Source of the DNA: Polyodon spathula
Taxonomy: Eukaryota; Chordata; Actinopteri; Acipenseriformes; Polyodontidae
DNA length: 64,000 bases
Direction: 5' to 3'
Assembly: GCF_017654505.1 (NCBI RefSeq)
Contig: NC_054537.1
Span: forward strand, 79,274,118 to 79,338,117
Shown: positions 1-13,483 of the stretch, one piece after another
Numbering within the stretch: position 1 is the first letter of the stretch
Layout of the letters: each line of letters opens with the position of its first letter
The notes under the pieces: generated by a model
Databases searched by the model: none
Told to the model about the DNA's origin: nothing
Seen by the model: the letters and a program-made list of their open reading frames with translations, nothing else
Program-made: the position numbers and the translations under genes

Positions 1-968
1 GAAAGGGGCAACGAATATGAAAAGTGAAAGGGTCGTTTACAATATATATATATTAACAGAATAGGCAGATATGAGTATCTTGGGTTAATATCGGACAGAA
101 AATGCTCTATTCTCAAACTCAGAAATGATAAAAGAATGCACTTTCGAATGTTAGATGTTCCTGAAATCTAAAGGCAAGGGGGGCAATTTGTTACACTATT
201 TTAGAAATTGAAACAGACTCCAATATTCCCAGGTGCTGGTGTGTTTTAATTATTGGCTCCCATACCTGAATTCATTTTTTATATTTCCCTGTTTACAATA
301 GATGTCATTTGGAATTCCTGTTCCAAATCAATCCGCTGGGAAATATGTAAATACAGTATTCATTTATGTTACCTTTTTTCTGCTTGGTGAAAGATCTCCA
401 TTCCAGTACATACCCTCTGAATGTTGTTTATCAATGTAGGCTGCTTCCTCGCTGTCCGAGAATAGTGTTTACTGTCAGTGGCAAGACAGTAACCACAATA
501 GTAACTGGTCTCTTGTCTGAATGATGAATTGAAGAAATCAAACAATTGCATGAAGTCTGATTACTTTCAGCAACATTTTTTCAGCATTACACAACACAGG
601 CATTGTGCTCTCTTCTCTAACAAAGCCAGGAATAAACTTTATGAGCATACTGTGAACAAATTACACATGTGTAACACTCAAATCCTAATTAAAAAAATGA
701 AACGTTGACTATAATTTTATTCTTTTACATGTTTTACAAACAGTTCACAAACTATGTTCACTGTTGTGCACGAGGTACCTCAACTGAAGGACAGCTCCAT
801 GTAAGTAGAAGATCTTTTTTAAGTATTGAGGCATTTTTTTTTGGAAATACCCATGAAGTGACAGTCCACCACTGGAATAATGAAGCCTGGAAGTTACCAG
901 ACCACAGATGGGATTCTGAGCAAACCGCGTTACTATTGAGGAACGTGTTTACTGAGGAACATGTTTGT
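1..968. other. Intergenic, nothing recognised
   Basis: No coding region, RNA gene or known repeat family could be recognised on either strand. The open frames here are short and show no domain or motif. A short TA run lies near 45-55. The stretch ends at the target duplication of the LTR that starts at 974. Confidence 0.6.
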
Positions 969-973
969 ACTCA

Positions 974-1595
974 TGTCACAAGATGGCTCGTGTGGTGACG
1001 TCACGAGTAGATAGACAACAGTACTGGGATATGAATGAATGTGCTACAGCGCCAGTTTATTGTAAACTGAATAAAACGTTTGAACAAACAGAACACTAAT
1101 ACAAAACAAAACAGCATGTTGGACAAAACAAACAGACAACACAGACACAAAACGAATCAAGTTTCACCAGCACGGATAGCAATTGCTTTCCAATACTATT
1201 GACTCTTGTCTCACGTCTCATGTCTCTCGTTCTGCCTCTGAACACACAACCCTGTATCACCCATGATCACCCTATTTATATACCCGTGGCTGGAGCCTTA
1301 GTTAATCATTTAATCACTTATTCAATGTAAGGCTCCAGCCACATTCCCATGTGTTTTTGCAGGGAGGATTTTAACTTCCTACCTGTCACCCAATATTTCA
1401 GACACACGCAGACATTCCCGTGCTCATATACCAATGTACCTATTTAATCTGCACGTGAAGTGATTGTGGAATCCCGTGCCTAAATACAAATTTACATGTT
1501 AAGTCACCCGTGCTACATAACCTACACTCTGTGCACCAATATATGCACGCAACGTAAAACACAAAACACGCACAGGGGCGGGACATCCCACCACA
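974..1595 (+). mobile_element. Solo LTR, copy A
   Basis: A 622-bp LTR-like unit that starts TGTCACAAGATGGC and ends CCACCACA. It is flanked by identical 5-bp direct repeats, ACTCA at 969-973 and at 1596-1600, as expected for a gypsy- or ERV-type insertion. No internal retroviral-type genes follow, so it is a solo LTR. It matches copy B (40060-40696) at the start, in the middle and at the GGGGCGGG-containing end. It contains a perfect 15-bp hairpin (1286-1300 with 1328-1342) just after a TATTTATATA box. The LTR call rests on the TG...CA ends and the target duplication. The superfamily is inferred. Confidence 0.8.
1286..1342 (+). other. Hairpin inside LTR copy A
   Basis: GTGGCTGGAGCCTTA at 1286-1300 pairs perfectly with TAAGGCTCCAGCCAC at 1328-1342 around a 27-nt AT-rich loop. 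Equivalent hairpins with different stems occur in copies B and D. Confidence 0.8.
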
Positions 1596-1600
1596 ACTCA

Positions 1601-3526
1601 TTAGCAGCAAAAACTATTGATGTATAAAGTCACAAAAACAATCAACATAAAATGTTATTTTAAACAACATATCAAATCTACACTTTTTAACACATAACAA
1701 ATCTATGTTCTAATAGCAATAGAACCCCCACTACACCAATCTTTTCAGATTTGTTTTTCATTTAAAAGGAACTCACAATGAAAAAATGAATGCATGTATC
1801 TATGAAGGTTAATTTATGGTACCAGCTCCTAAACACACTGTGCATGTGGGTATGAAAATAAAAACAGTTGTTTACATTGATAAAATAGTTACCACTTCTG
1901 AAATGCAAAGGCAGTTTTAGATTGCGAATAATTGAAGTACTTCAGTTCTGTCTGACCATGTCTGACAAGCCCAGATCAACACAGATGGCATATAGTATTT
2001 ACAAGCACCAGCAAGGCATAACAGATACTGTATTCCTTTGACACTATAAATCCCTCTTTGCTCCTCCAACAAATCACTTTAAATTTGCTTAGTCAGGGAT
2101 GCTGAGCAAACACTCAGTCTTCTGTAACTGTTAAGATGAAAAGGGAGATACAGGGATTAGAAAGCTTTGTGTCTGACCTCTATTTAGGACAAACTACATC
2201 AACCGCTGATGTAAGTGCCATGGTTTTATATCAAAAACGTATTCATGTTTTAATGACTCATTCAAAGCAATGACAATTGAATGTAGATAATCTTTTACTA
2301 CCGATTTTTTGATGTATATAAATATGTTTTGCTGTTTTCAGTTTAGCTAGCCAAACATGAGCAAAAATGCTTTCAGTAAAGGTGAACAAATCATACACAC
2401 CGCTATATCCTGTTCCCTGGAAATGGACTCCCAGATGTTCTCCCTCATTGCCGTGTGTTTTTAATTTTTGTGTCCTTTCTTGTACAGCTCTGGGTATTTT
2501 GATACGGCAAGAACACCTTTAATTCATTATTGTTTACTGAAGCCTTCAAGGCGCGCAAGGGAAGATGCTCCTCATTCGTCAGTTCCCCCAGCTGTCATGC
2601 GACAAAAATCACAGACTTGGAAACCAATCCTTTTTTAGTGAGGAGCAGTTTTGGATGAGCTGGAGCGGAAATACTTTACTACTATTATGGCTTCCAGTAG
2701 ACTTTTGCGGTATCATTGTGTAGTTTCTTTAATTACATGATGTTAAATACGATATCTAAGTTATGTTCATATTGTTTTTTTTTGTTTTGTTTTTTTAAAT
2801 TATGTCTCAATCCTAAAATTCTAGGTGATTCAAAACTTTTGGCCACAGCTTTACTAAACCGATATGTGGAATTCAGTATCAGATAAATATATAAAGGGAT
2901 CCCTGTACAAAAAGAAAGATACATTTTTATTACTTCAAACATATTTAAGTAAAAATAATTGGGGGGGGGGGGGGGGGTTATCAAACAGACAAATTAAAAA
3001 ACAGAAATAATAACCTATTTTACCTGATGTTCAGATTCCTGAAGTCCATCCTCCTGTTTTTGCAAACTTGTCCAGTACTTATAGGTCTCGGTTTCACAAC
3101 TGCCGTTTAAAGGATGATTTGTACGGGACTAAAGTAACTAAAGTACACTGCAATCAGCATATGAAGGTGTACTAACTTTAGTCCAATCAAGTGGACTAAA
3201 CCTACTTAATCCACTAGCTGGACACATCAAATGGAATACATTTGGTACGCTTCAATTGACTTATACTGTATGTGAACTAAAATGTGCAGCCATTAATATT
3301 AAGGCCTAATTTAATTTATATTATTAAGCACTTGTAGTTCTCTTATCAAGGAAAGTGAATACACATTGTCCAGTTTTGTTTATTACCCCCGTCTGCTATG
3401 GATCTTTCTGAAACTGATTTACTTTAAAACAGAAAATAAACTCTTTGATGTGTAGTTATGTCTCTGGCCAATATGACCCTTTGCATACATTAAGAATTTG
3501 TTTTCGATTTGTGTTTTATCATTATG

Positions 3527-3530
<4 letters not shown>
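1601..3530. other. Intergenic, nothing recognised
   Basis: No gene or dispersed repeat recognised. The only structured sequence is a 17-base poly-G run at 2961-2977. Confidence 0.6.
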
Positions 3531-3593
<63 letters not shown>

Positions 3594-3610
3594 GTTGTTG
3601 TTGTTGTTGT
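3531..3610. repeat. (ATT)n then (GTT)n microsatellite
   Basis: About 21 ATT units at 3531-3593 pass directly into (GTT)n at 3594-3610. The poly-leucine open frame across it is an artefact of the repeat. Confidence 0.95.
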
Positions 3611-3904
3611 CTGAAGTATGTTTGTAAAAAGGATTCAGGTTATTAGAGACTAATTTTCTCTGCAAGTAACAGCCTCACTCTGAAAATGTCCCATAGTTTT
3701 TCTGCACTATTCTCCAACTTATTTTTGTGTTATAAAGTTGACATGTATCTTTATAATCTAATTAGATATTCTATACGTCAGAATTTATGTGCAACATATT
3801 AGAAAGTAATAAACTTACTGTAGCGTGCACGGGGGTAGGGTTAGTCTGGTAGGTGACGCATTCTAAAAGACATAAACCCAATATACGCTCCTGTAAGGGA
3901 GCCA

Positions 3905-3975
3905 GTTTTTTGTACAGTGGTATCGGCGCTATGCTGCAGAGCGGGAGGTGCAGGGTTCGCCTGCGACAACACCCT
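3905..3975 (+). repeat. Possible tRNA-like SINE head
   Basis: The segment contains a region like a pol III A box (GTGGTATCGGCGC) followed about 30 bases later by GGGTTCGCCTGCG, close to a B box (GGTTCRANNCC). Spacing resembles that of tRNA-derived SINEs. No second copy in the window confirms it and no 3' tail was identified, so this is tentative. Confidence 0.25.
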
Positions 3976-6900
3976 GCCTCGATTACAGCGGTTCACCACA
4001 ATACATACTGCTTTACTTTAAGTGATATCTGACAGTCTAAATGGCTGCATCCCTAAATTCAACGCTGAGACGCAACAACTCTTAAAATCGTTCCTAAACT
4101 CACCACTGAGAGCTAGTGACGCGCCGCGTTGGCTCCAAGCTAATTCAACGAACTCACGGACTCAGAGCTGGGGTGCGTTCGCAGTGAACTGTGTTTGGCT
4201 AGTTGAACGTACATTCCACAAACATTTAAAAATGGTGCTTAGATCATCTTCGGATTTAGCTGCACTAATGGGCTTCATTAATCATATTAGACGAATTCGT
4301 GGATGATAGCGACCTTAGTAGCGTTCAATTAGTTGAATTTTTTTTAACGTAACGTCACTTATAAAAGCATCTGCCTAATAAATATTGTAGCGATCTACGA
4401 CATGAACAAGGGGAGACAGGGATTCAGAGCTAACTCAATTTTTATTTGCCAACACAGAACTCTGATCAACAGGCAACTGAGTGCTGCGCTGTTATATGAC
4501 TCTCCAGTTGCTATCAACTGCTAGCACGTTTTCTAATCCAGTTCTCTTCTGTTTCTCAGTGCGATCAAGCTGCTATATTCAAATTATGAATGGGATTTAA
4601 ATGTAGACACTGATACCGTTGTCTGATTTCAAAACGGTAATTGTTAATATACATACATGATTTATTTTATTTATGTTTTATTGTATAACAAATGACACGC
4701 AGCAAATACACATGCACAACGAAACTACAACCCATATATATATATATATATATATATCTCGAAGCTGCAGGCCCCATATGCAGAATCGCTCATTTTAATT
4801 TTTACCGTTTAGTTTACCAGGAAGTGTTGTGACAATAGTGACGTTTTTGTTGCTAAACAGTACAGTTGAATTTAGATTAAAAGGGGGCAATATTTGGAAA
4901 TCCTCTTAAACTGCTGTCTGCCCCAAACACACCTCCACCACTAACATATCTGATTGACTATTTAACAAACTATAGTTTAGTGTGAAAAATGTAGTTAATA
5001 TAACAATGTGTGATGCAATAATGATGTGAATGATGTAATAATAATAATAGCCAATCTCCAGAACGCCTTTTTAAAAGGAAACACATATTAAAGTTCACAC
5101 CTAAAAGATGCCACAGTGATAAATAATGTGCTTTATTTATGAATTAATTACGATTTTGAGTAATTTGGTTTGGTATGTAACTATTTACAAACCACCATTT
5201 TTTCCATAATTTGAAAAAAAAAAAAAATTTAAATAGTTTTAATTTTTAAAAAAATCTTTTTTTTTTTAAATAAATAAAATTGCCAACTCTGATTTGTTCC
5301 CATATTTCTCTAAAAGGTTATACAACTGTTACAGAATTAATGCACAACCTTGATATTAACTAAATGAAATGAAATCCATTATCAAGCTGTATCTAACTTA
5401 TTTAAAAAAGGGGATTTTCTGCTTTGATGGAAAAAAGAACAACCTACTCTAACTGACAAAGTTTATTTTAACAAACAGTATGGTGATACAAAAATAAAAA
5501 ACAAATACCAAAGGCAGAATGCATGTCCTTTTAAGAACAATGGATTTCTAAACTTCTCCAGGTCTATAATTTCTCCAGGAATGGAACTTTCTTGATGCAT
5601 ACCTCTGACCCAATGTTTGAATTTCATTTTGAAGTATATGTGACACCAATGCTCCCTTTGTTAACACAAGAGTGAGGAATAAACACCTACATTGGAATAA
5701 GTTAATAAAGTGCAGAGACCATCTCTGCTTGTAGAACAAAAAATCTAATAAACCTGAACTCTGGCAAGCTATAAGAAAATAGAAAGTTAATCAAATCAAT
5801 GAAAGCTAAATTATTTATAGACAAGTTAGATGAAACCAGAGTGGGTCCCCCTAGGAAATGAAACAGAAATTCAGACTTGAACCATGACACTGTATTTTGT
5901 TCATGCTATATCTGGCAATTTGTTTTTTTTATTTAACACATGCAAATAGAGTATACATGTTGTGGAACAGTACGTTATTGCAACAACTGTTAGTACTAAC
6001 TTAACATATACATTCACTAAAGTTATTTGCTATACATCCTGCTTTATTCAGCTACTCAACTAACTTCGTGGGCCACAACAAGAACGTATATAACTAACCT
6101 CAGTTAAGTACATTTGTAGTGCATGAGCACGCCAGTCACTCAAAACTAACATAACAACAATTAGTAGAACATGTTAATCACACGCTGTACTCGTGCACAG
6201 TGACCACAGCTATTCTGTTTCAAGGTTCAACTCATTTAAGGCAGATGCTAAAATCGTTCATTTATCCAGCTGATAAATTTAATTGTTTGGAAATAATGTG
6301 ACGGACAAGTAGGGGGTGTGCCGTGCAACCCATTATTGTTAGGGATTTGCTGGTTTGCAAATTATGGAGCAGGTGGGGGATCTGGGAACATTTTTTCCCT
6401 GAATTTGGAGCTCAGTGGTAGCCGGGGGAGTGTGACTTTACGTTGGAGGTGGTGCTATGTGCATATTTGAAACCAAGTAGGGTGAGTTACCATTGAGATT
6501 GCAGTCTAATTTCCAAGTGGAAAGCAACAGTATCAAATTCATAAAACACTGTTGGATTGTAACTATATTTGACTGTGAAGATTTGTAAAATAACATTTTG
6601 TTTATGGTTTTACTCATGTCATGCACTGCAGCAGCAATAACCACACCTACTGCCTTTATGGGTCGCATGGCAATGGAAACCACAGAATGACCTTTGTAGT
6701 TTTATATAGTTTTCAAGCAAACTGCTAAATTTGACTCAGATTTGATTATATTGTAATCTAAACACTTTATTCATTCAACCACGAGTTTGCACTCTCTGTA
6801 GCTACAGAGATGTGGTTTGCCAAAATCAAACTTTAATCACTCTCCACACATAATTTTCAACTATTATAACGATACTTCTCAGCAAAAATATCTAGGTATT

Positions 6901-7756
6901 AATGTCAAATTATATTTTATACACCACACCCTAGACTATGTCAGCATGTTACAAAAACTGTCCATGAAATCTCCAAATGTTGTCTGTAAAATTAAATCTG
7001 CTCTCTGTCTAATTGACTTCATCAACACCGAAATTACAAATCCCAGAGTCTGAAAACTGTACAACAGATAAAAGGGTGACAACATACTGATACAATCATT
7101 CTGTGTGCATTTTAAGCAGGTTTTAGAAAACCCATGGTGTCAGACAATTTCTTCTCTCTGGAAGTGTTGAATATGCATACGGACATAAGGCTTTTTCATG
7201 CATTGTTGTACTGCATTACAGTACAATTACCTTATTCAGAAAGAATTATGTCAAAGATTAAAAAAAGGAATAGAAAATCTGCATTTAATAAATGTATTAC
7301 TTTTATTGATTTATTTTCAGTAGAGCATTGTTGCCATCTGGTGTACAGAATATAAAATTGTAAACATCAAACCCTTCAACTGTAGGTGTTTCTAATAAGT
7401 AATTGTTTTATAAAATAGAATACTTACATGTATGGGTCAGACCTGGAATAAATATAGGTAGAAAATTATGAAATACATATCACAGAAAGTAACTATTATT
7501 TGAAAATATTTAAATATGGTTTGTGGAAAGCAATTATTTGAAAATATTTAAATATGAGTAAAGTAGTTGAAATACATTGAAATACATTAAACTCTTCATA
7601 AAAATGTAACTGTAGCATACAGCATCCTAATTATTATCCTGCATTCTAAGCAGGTTAAGCCTTGTCCTTGTTAACCACTCAATTATCTTTTGGAAACTGC
7701 TTTATTTCAACTAGATTTAAAGGTCACATTAGGAGCTTTTTATTTTATTGTATTGC
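3976..7756. other. Intergenic, nothing recognised
   Basis: Open frames of 60-94 codons here show no domain. Simple features are an AT run at 4734-4757 and A/T-rich tracts at 5213-5275. The phrase TTATTTGAAAATATTTAAAT is duplicated in tandem near 7497-7555. A TGTAGCGATC-starting stretch from 4386 might be an LTR end, but no second end was found. Confidence 0.5.
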
Positions 7757-7893
7757 AATCAATCAATCAATCAATTTTTGTTTTATATAACGCCTTTCAT
7801 AGTGGACCACCTACACAAAGTGCTTTACAAGATGCAGTAACAAGAAAATCCATGCTACTTTAAATACAGAGAAATGCATACTACATCATATAC

Positions 7894-7943
<50 letters not shown>

Positions 7944-9078
7944 AAATACATTAAATACAGTGAAAAATGCATAATACATGATATGGTAGCATAATACATG
8001 AAAAAGTAACAGCAACACTGCAGCTAATAGCAGATGTCAAGCTTAAACAGCATGGAAAGCAAAAGAGAACAGGTGGGTCTTGAGAGTTGATTTGAAGCGA
8101 GAGACAGTGGGAGCATCACTCACCAAAACTGGGAGAGAGTTCCAAAGAGTCGGAGCCATGAAGCTAAACGTGCGTTCTCCAAGTGTGGTGCACTTTGGCT
8201 TGGGGATAACAAGCAGGCCAGAGTCGGAGGACCTCAGCTTGCAGGCAGGGACATAGCGGGTCAGCAGGTTGAGGAGGTGCTCGGGACCTATGTGATGAAG
8301 GGCATTGTAGATGTGCAGGAGAGTTTTGAAAATAATCCTGAACTGTACAGGTAGCCAGTGCAGCTGAGCAAGATGATGGGTGATGTGATCATGTTTTTTA
8401 CGTCCGGTAAGGATCCTGGCAGCAGCATTTTGAATTAGCTGCAGTCAGTTCATGGAGCGTGTCGGGAGACCACCATATAGAGAGTTGCAGTAGTCGAGAC
8501 GAGAGGAGACAAATGCATGACAAAGTATCTCTGCATCTGGGATGGAAAGGTAGGGACAGACTTTGGAGATGTTTCGAAGATGGTAGAAGGAATATTTGAC
8601 CATGAAGGAGATGTGGGCATCAAAGGAGAGGTTGCTGTCAAGAAGTACACCAAGGCTTTGTATTGTGGGGGAAGGCAGCAGCAGACAGTTTCCGATGTTC
8701 AGGGCAGCTATATTGAGATTCTTAAGTTGAGTTTTAGTACTAGAAGGAGTTTAAATTTGCTAGTGTTCAGTTGAAGAAAATTGGCAGACATCCAGGCCTC
8801 GATGTCTTGAATGTAAGCTGAGAGCCGGGCCATGCCAGAGGGGCTTCCAGGGTTGAGTTTTAAGTAGAGCTGGGTGTCGTCAGCATAGGAGTGAAACATG
8901 AGGCTGTGTTGGCAGATGAGGTGACCCAAGGGGAGCATGTAGATATTGAAGAGAAAGGGCCCAAGAACAGATCCTTGGGGGACACCACAAGTGACTAGGT
9001 TTGCAACACAACTGCATCCAGCATAGAAAATAGACTGCATGCTTCTGGATAGGTAAGAGGACATCCAGGAGAGACATG
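7757..9078 (-). mobile_element. L2-type LINE, 5'-truncated ORF2 and 3' end
   Basis: Non-LTR retrotransposon relic read on the minus strand. The reverse transcriptase section (about 9078-8708) shows CGVPQGSVLGPFLF and the catalytic YADDT box. Coding similarity continues to about 8050 as the ORF2 C-terminus: HAFVSSRLDYCNSLY, LIQNAAARILTG, LAQLHWLPV and LWNSLPV, closing with FKSTLKTHLF. At least one in-frame stop lies near 8452. The 3' end carries a block with the sequence TTGTAAAGCACTTTGTG and finishes in (ATTG)n at about 7757-7775. A 45-base poly-A tract (7897-7941) sits inside the 3' region. The 5' half with the endonuclease is missing. The upstream edge meets the MITE at 9079. Dead copy; clade assignment L2/Maui-like is from motif recall. 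Confidence 0.85.
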
Positions 9079-9451
9079 CTCCCATGTTTTGCTACAACTG
9101 TTCATGTAAGGTGCGTTTTTTTTGGGTTTTTTTGCATCACATTTTGACCACTTTCTTAACTTTTAAATTGCATTCCCTGCGTCAAGATAGCTTCCCATGT
9201 AACCACATGGACCTCACAGAACTACATTTCCCATCAACCTACTGTTCACATGTGTAACTGAAAAGGATTTACCATTGAGCAGGAGGATGATGGCAAATGT
9301 AGTTCTGAGAGGTCCATGCAGGTGCATGGGAAACCATCTTGAGGCAGGGAATGCAATTTAAAAGTTTAAAAAAGTGGTCAAAATGTAAAACAAACAAAAA
9401 AATGTAATCAATACACACACATTACGTAAACAGTTGTAGCAACACATGGGA
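9079..9451. mobile_element. Foldback MITE
   Basis: Two arms of about 150 bp are inverted copies of each other. The left arm begins CTCCCATGTTTTGCTACAAC. The right arm, reversed, begins TTCCCATGTGTTGCTACAAC. The inner parts share CAGAACTACATTTSCCATC and TTAAATTGCATTCCCTGC. ACATG at 9074-9078 and 9452-9456 is a likely target duplication. No coding capacity. The parent transposon family was not identified. Confidence 0.8.
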
Positions 9452-9648
9452 ACATGTAACACAATAAAATAAAAAGGTCCTTAAAGGTGCCCTTTAATTT
9501 GATCAATAAATTGAATATTTTATTTCAGTGGGTAAATATTTGAAAACAATGAAATATCTTTAACCACTGGTTTAATGGCCCGTTTTCAAGTTATTGAATT
9601 GAACATGTTTATCATTTTCCTCGTTAGGATTCCTCTTCAACCATCATG

Positions 9649-9651
<3 letters not shown>

Positions 9652-9698
<47 letters not shown>

Positions 9699-9962
9699 GT
9701 AAGATATTTCTATATAGCACCTTTCATAGTGGACCACCATCACAAAGCGCTTTACAGAGGTAGGCTGTGAACTGTGCATTATATGCAGAGTCACTTACAA
9801 TAGGACATTGATTTAACATCTCATCTGCAGGATGGAGCACAAGGAGGTTAAGTGACTTGCTCAGGGTCACACAGTGAGTCAGTCAGTGGCAGAGGTAGGA
9901 TTTGATCTGGTGACCTTCTAGTTACAACCCTGGACTTTAACCACTGGACCACACTGCCTGCC
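9652..9962 (-). mobile_element. tRNA-derived SINE with LINE-like tail
   Basis: Read on the minus strand, the head has an A box (TGGTCCAGTGGTTAAAG) and a weaker B box (AGATCAAATCC). A middle region follows that includes GACCCTGAGCAAGTCACTTA. The tail, CGCTTTGTGATGGTGGTCC then a CTATATAG-type end, leads into (ATT)n at 9652-9698. The last 40 or so bases before the (ATT)n nearly match the 3' ends of the LINEs at 7757 and 34084, so this SINE probably uses the LINE machinery. Confidence 0.8.
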
Positions 9963-9965
9963 TGT

Positions 9966-10829
9966 AATTGCAAGACATGATACATAATTATACATTTAGG
10001 ATAATAATATTGGTTATAGTTTTTGATTCATTAAATATTTGGGAATAGTTGAAGAAATATTTTAATATTAAACTTCTTTTCTACTTTTGTACCATATTTG
10101 ATTTACAAACTTTTGTTAAAATGTATAAAGAATGTAACAGTGTTTTATTGTGCAATTGTTTCCTTGCTTGTTTGGGAGAAATTTGTAACTGAGAGTGATA
10201 ACTGAATTAAACCATTAAACAGATGAAATATCTTAATTGGGTATCTAGGCACCAAAACTCTCAACATAACAGCTAGGTGGCACTGCTAGACTACGGTTCT
10301 TATCCACAACCTCTAGCTGCTAGTGTAAATTTAAAAAAAAAATACTGACTCTCAATGTATACCTAACATACGCATCTCAGACATGTACCGTGCCTATAAA
10401 ATATGAGATTTATGTGCAACTATTTAGCAACAATTTTTGGAAAAGTAGGACTATCTCAGTATCTTCGCAAGGGACACTCTGTCAGCACTATTGTTCCTCA
10501 GTTACAATCATTTGCAGTAAACCATCATCAGAAATCACAACTCTGACACAAGCATGTCATCACTGATTGAGCCTATGCAGTTGTGAGCAACATTTTGTGA
10601 CAAGGCCTGTTACAGTGGTCAAAACCACAAAATCCTTTGAACAATGCACCAGGGCCTTTGCAGTGCTACCCCAGAAAAGACATTACTTTTTGGGCATAGT
10701 ATCAGTAGCTCAGTAGGGTGGAACTTTATTATTATTATTTTTTTTTTTTACAGTACAGAAGTTGTAACTCTGAAACTTGTATTACTTTTGGTGTTTTAAT
10801 GTATGGATGCTGTATTAATAAAATGAAGA

Positions 10830-10882
<53 letters not shown>

Positions 10883-12159
10883 GCCAGGAGATTTGTGTTT
10901 AGCAGCTCAAAATCCAACTGTCTGATCGTATTATCTATTACATGCTCTGCTTCCAGTTTCAAGTGATGTATTTGATGACCGGTAAGGTTCAGTACCATTT
11001 TAAAGGATGTCACATATTGCGAATGAAGGTCAGAATGTGAATATTTTTCATTGCACTCACTGCAACCTGTCAAACAATAGCCGACTTCTCTACATCTTAG
11101 AAACTGCTTTCATTAATTTGTATGTGTCCACTGATGGAGGATTTGCCAGTATTATAATTTTTATATTGTCTATGCTTACCGGTAAACTCATTAGAAGAAG
11201 AAAAAAAAAAAAACTCTTCACTGAAATAGGTTTGAGATTGAGCACTCAAGAACAGAATAGAGACATCGGGTAGACTGTGAATTTTGAAGCAGAGAAACAC
11301 AAAGCAGGTCATACAGGAGAATATTGTTTGAATTTCAAAAACTACTGGCCCTGGATTGTAATGGGTTGTGTTTAGACACACGAATGTGTTGCCTAGCAGC
11401 AGGGGTCTCTCCACGTGATCTCAGCAACTGATTGTATGCACAAGTTGATGGACTGTTCACCTGAATGATGGCTGTGCTCAGAGGAGGCGGATGTTAAAAA
11501 CCCACCTCAGGATCCTGAAAAGTTGGGCTGGATCATTTTTTTTAAATTTATTTATTTATTTTATTTAATCGAGCGGCATACATGCACTTGTTTATGTAGT
11601 AATTAAATAGTGCGTTTCAAAGTGATTCATTTTATTTCAGATTTTAAAATAAAATCATATATATTGACAGAAAAGGTCACGTGAGGGTGCTAATAAGCAT
11701 ACTCTGAAATGTTTTATTAATTTTTGTATTTATTTACTGCTTAATTAGAGGAAAGAATTAACCTTCAACGTTCTTAGAAACCATGGTTAAGCTTTAGGTA
11801 AGTTGTACAGTTTGTATTTTATTTAATTTGTGTTTTGTGTGCTGTTTGAGTGTATTTTGGGCTAAACAAAAAATATGATGCATCTTTAACGACATTTATA
11901 ATGTATTTTTTTGTTTTGTTTTGTTGTTTTTTTTTTTTTTTTTTTTTTTTTGATTTTTGATAGCGTTATGTTTATTTTTTTTATTTTTTTTAAAGCGAGT
12001 ATTATTATTTGCTGTAGTTCATTGACAGGTTAACCAAGTGAAGCATCTCGAGCTCGTACTATATACCATATAGTAGTACACGTTTTAATCGCTGCTTTTT
12101 AAATTTGTTTTGATGAAAATAGTTGTCAATAGTTGTAGTTTATAATATATATATATCTA

Positions 12160-12232
<73 letters not shown>

Positions 12233-13483
12233 ACAGTCGAAACAAATATACACAGTCGGATTTGAAGTAGTAACGCATTTTGTTCATTTGGATATAGGTG
12301 GACAGCATTCATTGAGTGTTAAATGCTTATTCATGGACAATTTGACAGCTTGCTTTAAAACTATAGATTATCTTTCCAAGTAGGGAACTCTGGAACTACA
12401 TTGTACTACATTTTATCCAAGATCAGATATTTGTTTTCTATCTTAATGTTTATATTTAGAAACAAAAAGGCAGTATATTTCTAGTTGATTACCAGTTTCA
12501 CAGATTTAACAATAAGAAACACATTTTAAGAAAATACATTGTGCGCATGCTTTTGAAAACATTTGTGGCTTGTTTAACCGACCCACATTAGTGCAAATCT
12601 TGAGCCTCTTTCACAGTGGAATGCTCTACCCAGGTTTGAACCAAAGTAGTAGCGGGTTATGATTACCCAATGTTAATTTAGATAAGGTAGTTCAAGAATA
12701 GTGCTAATCAAAGTAAATGAAACCAACTATTGATGTTCACTTTTGCCAATCGTGTTTTCTGACCTGAATTGTGATTTAAACACATTTTTATTCTGCTTAA
12801 AACAGGAATTGCAAGACTGTATACAATTGCATACTGATTTGCATGTTTTTTGGAATGCGATATTCACACTTTTAAGTTATCACAGTTAATTAAGAAAACT
12901 AAGCATGTTATATTAATAACATGTTACAGTAATAATATCAAACTACATATGTAGTGAATGCCTCAACTCATTAAGAATGTCCGTCTTGAAATGCACCCAC
13001 TTCATCACCTGAAATTTGTCATAACATGAGGGAAGGGTTGCAGCCAGTGAGATTTTTCACATTAATATCAATATATTCTACCATACTGCTGTAACTAAAA
13101 AAAATACTGATGAGTTGCATGTTTCAAAATGTTTAAAATATAGCAAGGTTATATAGTCTTACTTAGCAAAGGGAATGAATGAGTACAAGAATAGCTCCAT
13201 TAATTAGGCACATCAGCTAAAATATTTTAATCTCAACCAGCAGCTTTGAAGAACTAGGACACTGCTGTTCTAGGCTATTTTGCATATTTGATTTCTGGCA
13301 GCATTAACTTTTCCTTGTTAAAGGTGTTGTTGCTAAGGTTTTTAAATTAATCTGCCATTCTCACTGCTTCCCATAACATTGAAGGCTGCCCTGCCCATCA
13401 CATCTCAGTTTGTATTAGGGGTGTGTTGAGAACCCATTACTTGTACTGGTAATTGTATTTGTACGCGGAAACCAATACTTGCA
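9966..13483. other. Intergenic with microsatellites
   Basis: No gene recognised. It holds (AAT)n at 10831-10882, a poly-T tract at about 11928-11951 and a long TA block at 12141-12230. The remaining open frames are low-complexity or show no motif. Confidence 0.6.
12141..12230. repeat. (TA)n microsatellite with TATC/TAGA interruptions
   Basis: About 90 bases of alternating AT with a few TCTA and TAGA units. Confidence 0.95.

Noticed and set aside
705..998. 97-codon open frame
   Set aside because: No domain or motif; it runs into the LTR at 974 and is not conserved with anything I recognise.
3445..3627. Open frame with a long poly-leucine run
   Set aside because: It is a translation of the (ATT)n/(GTT)n microsatellite.
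4022..4306. 94-codon open frame
   Set aside because: Unknown sequence with no domain, no splice context and no second copy; not enough to call a gene.
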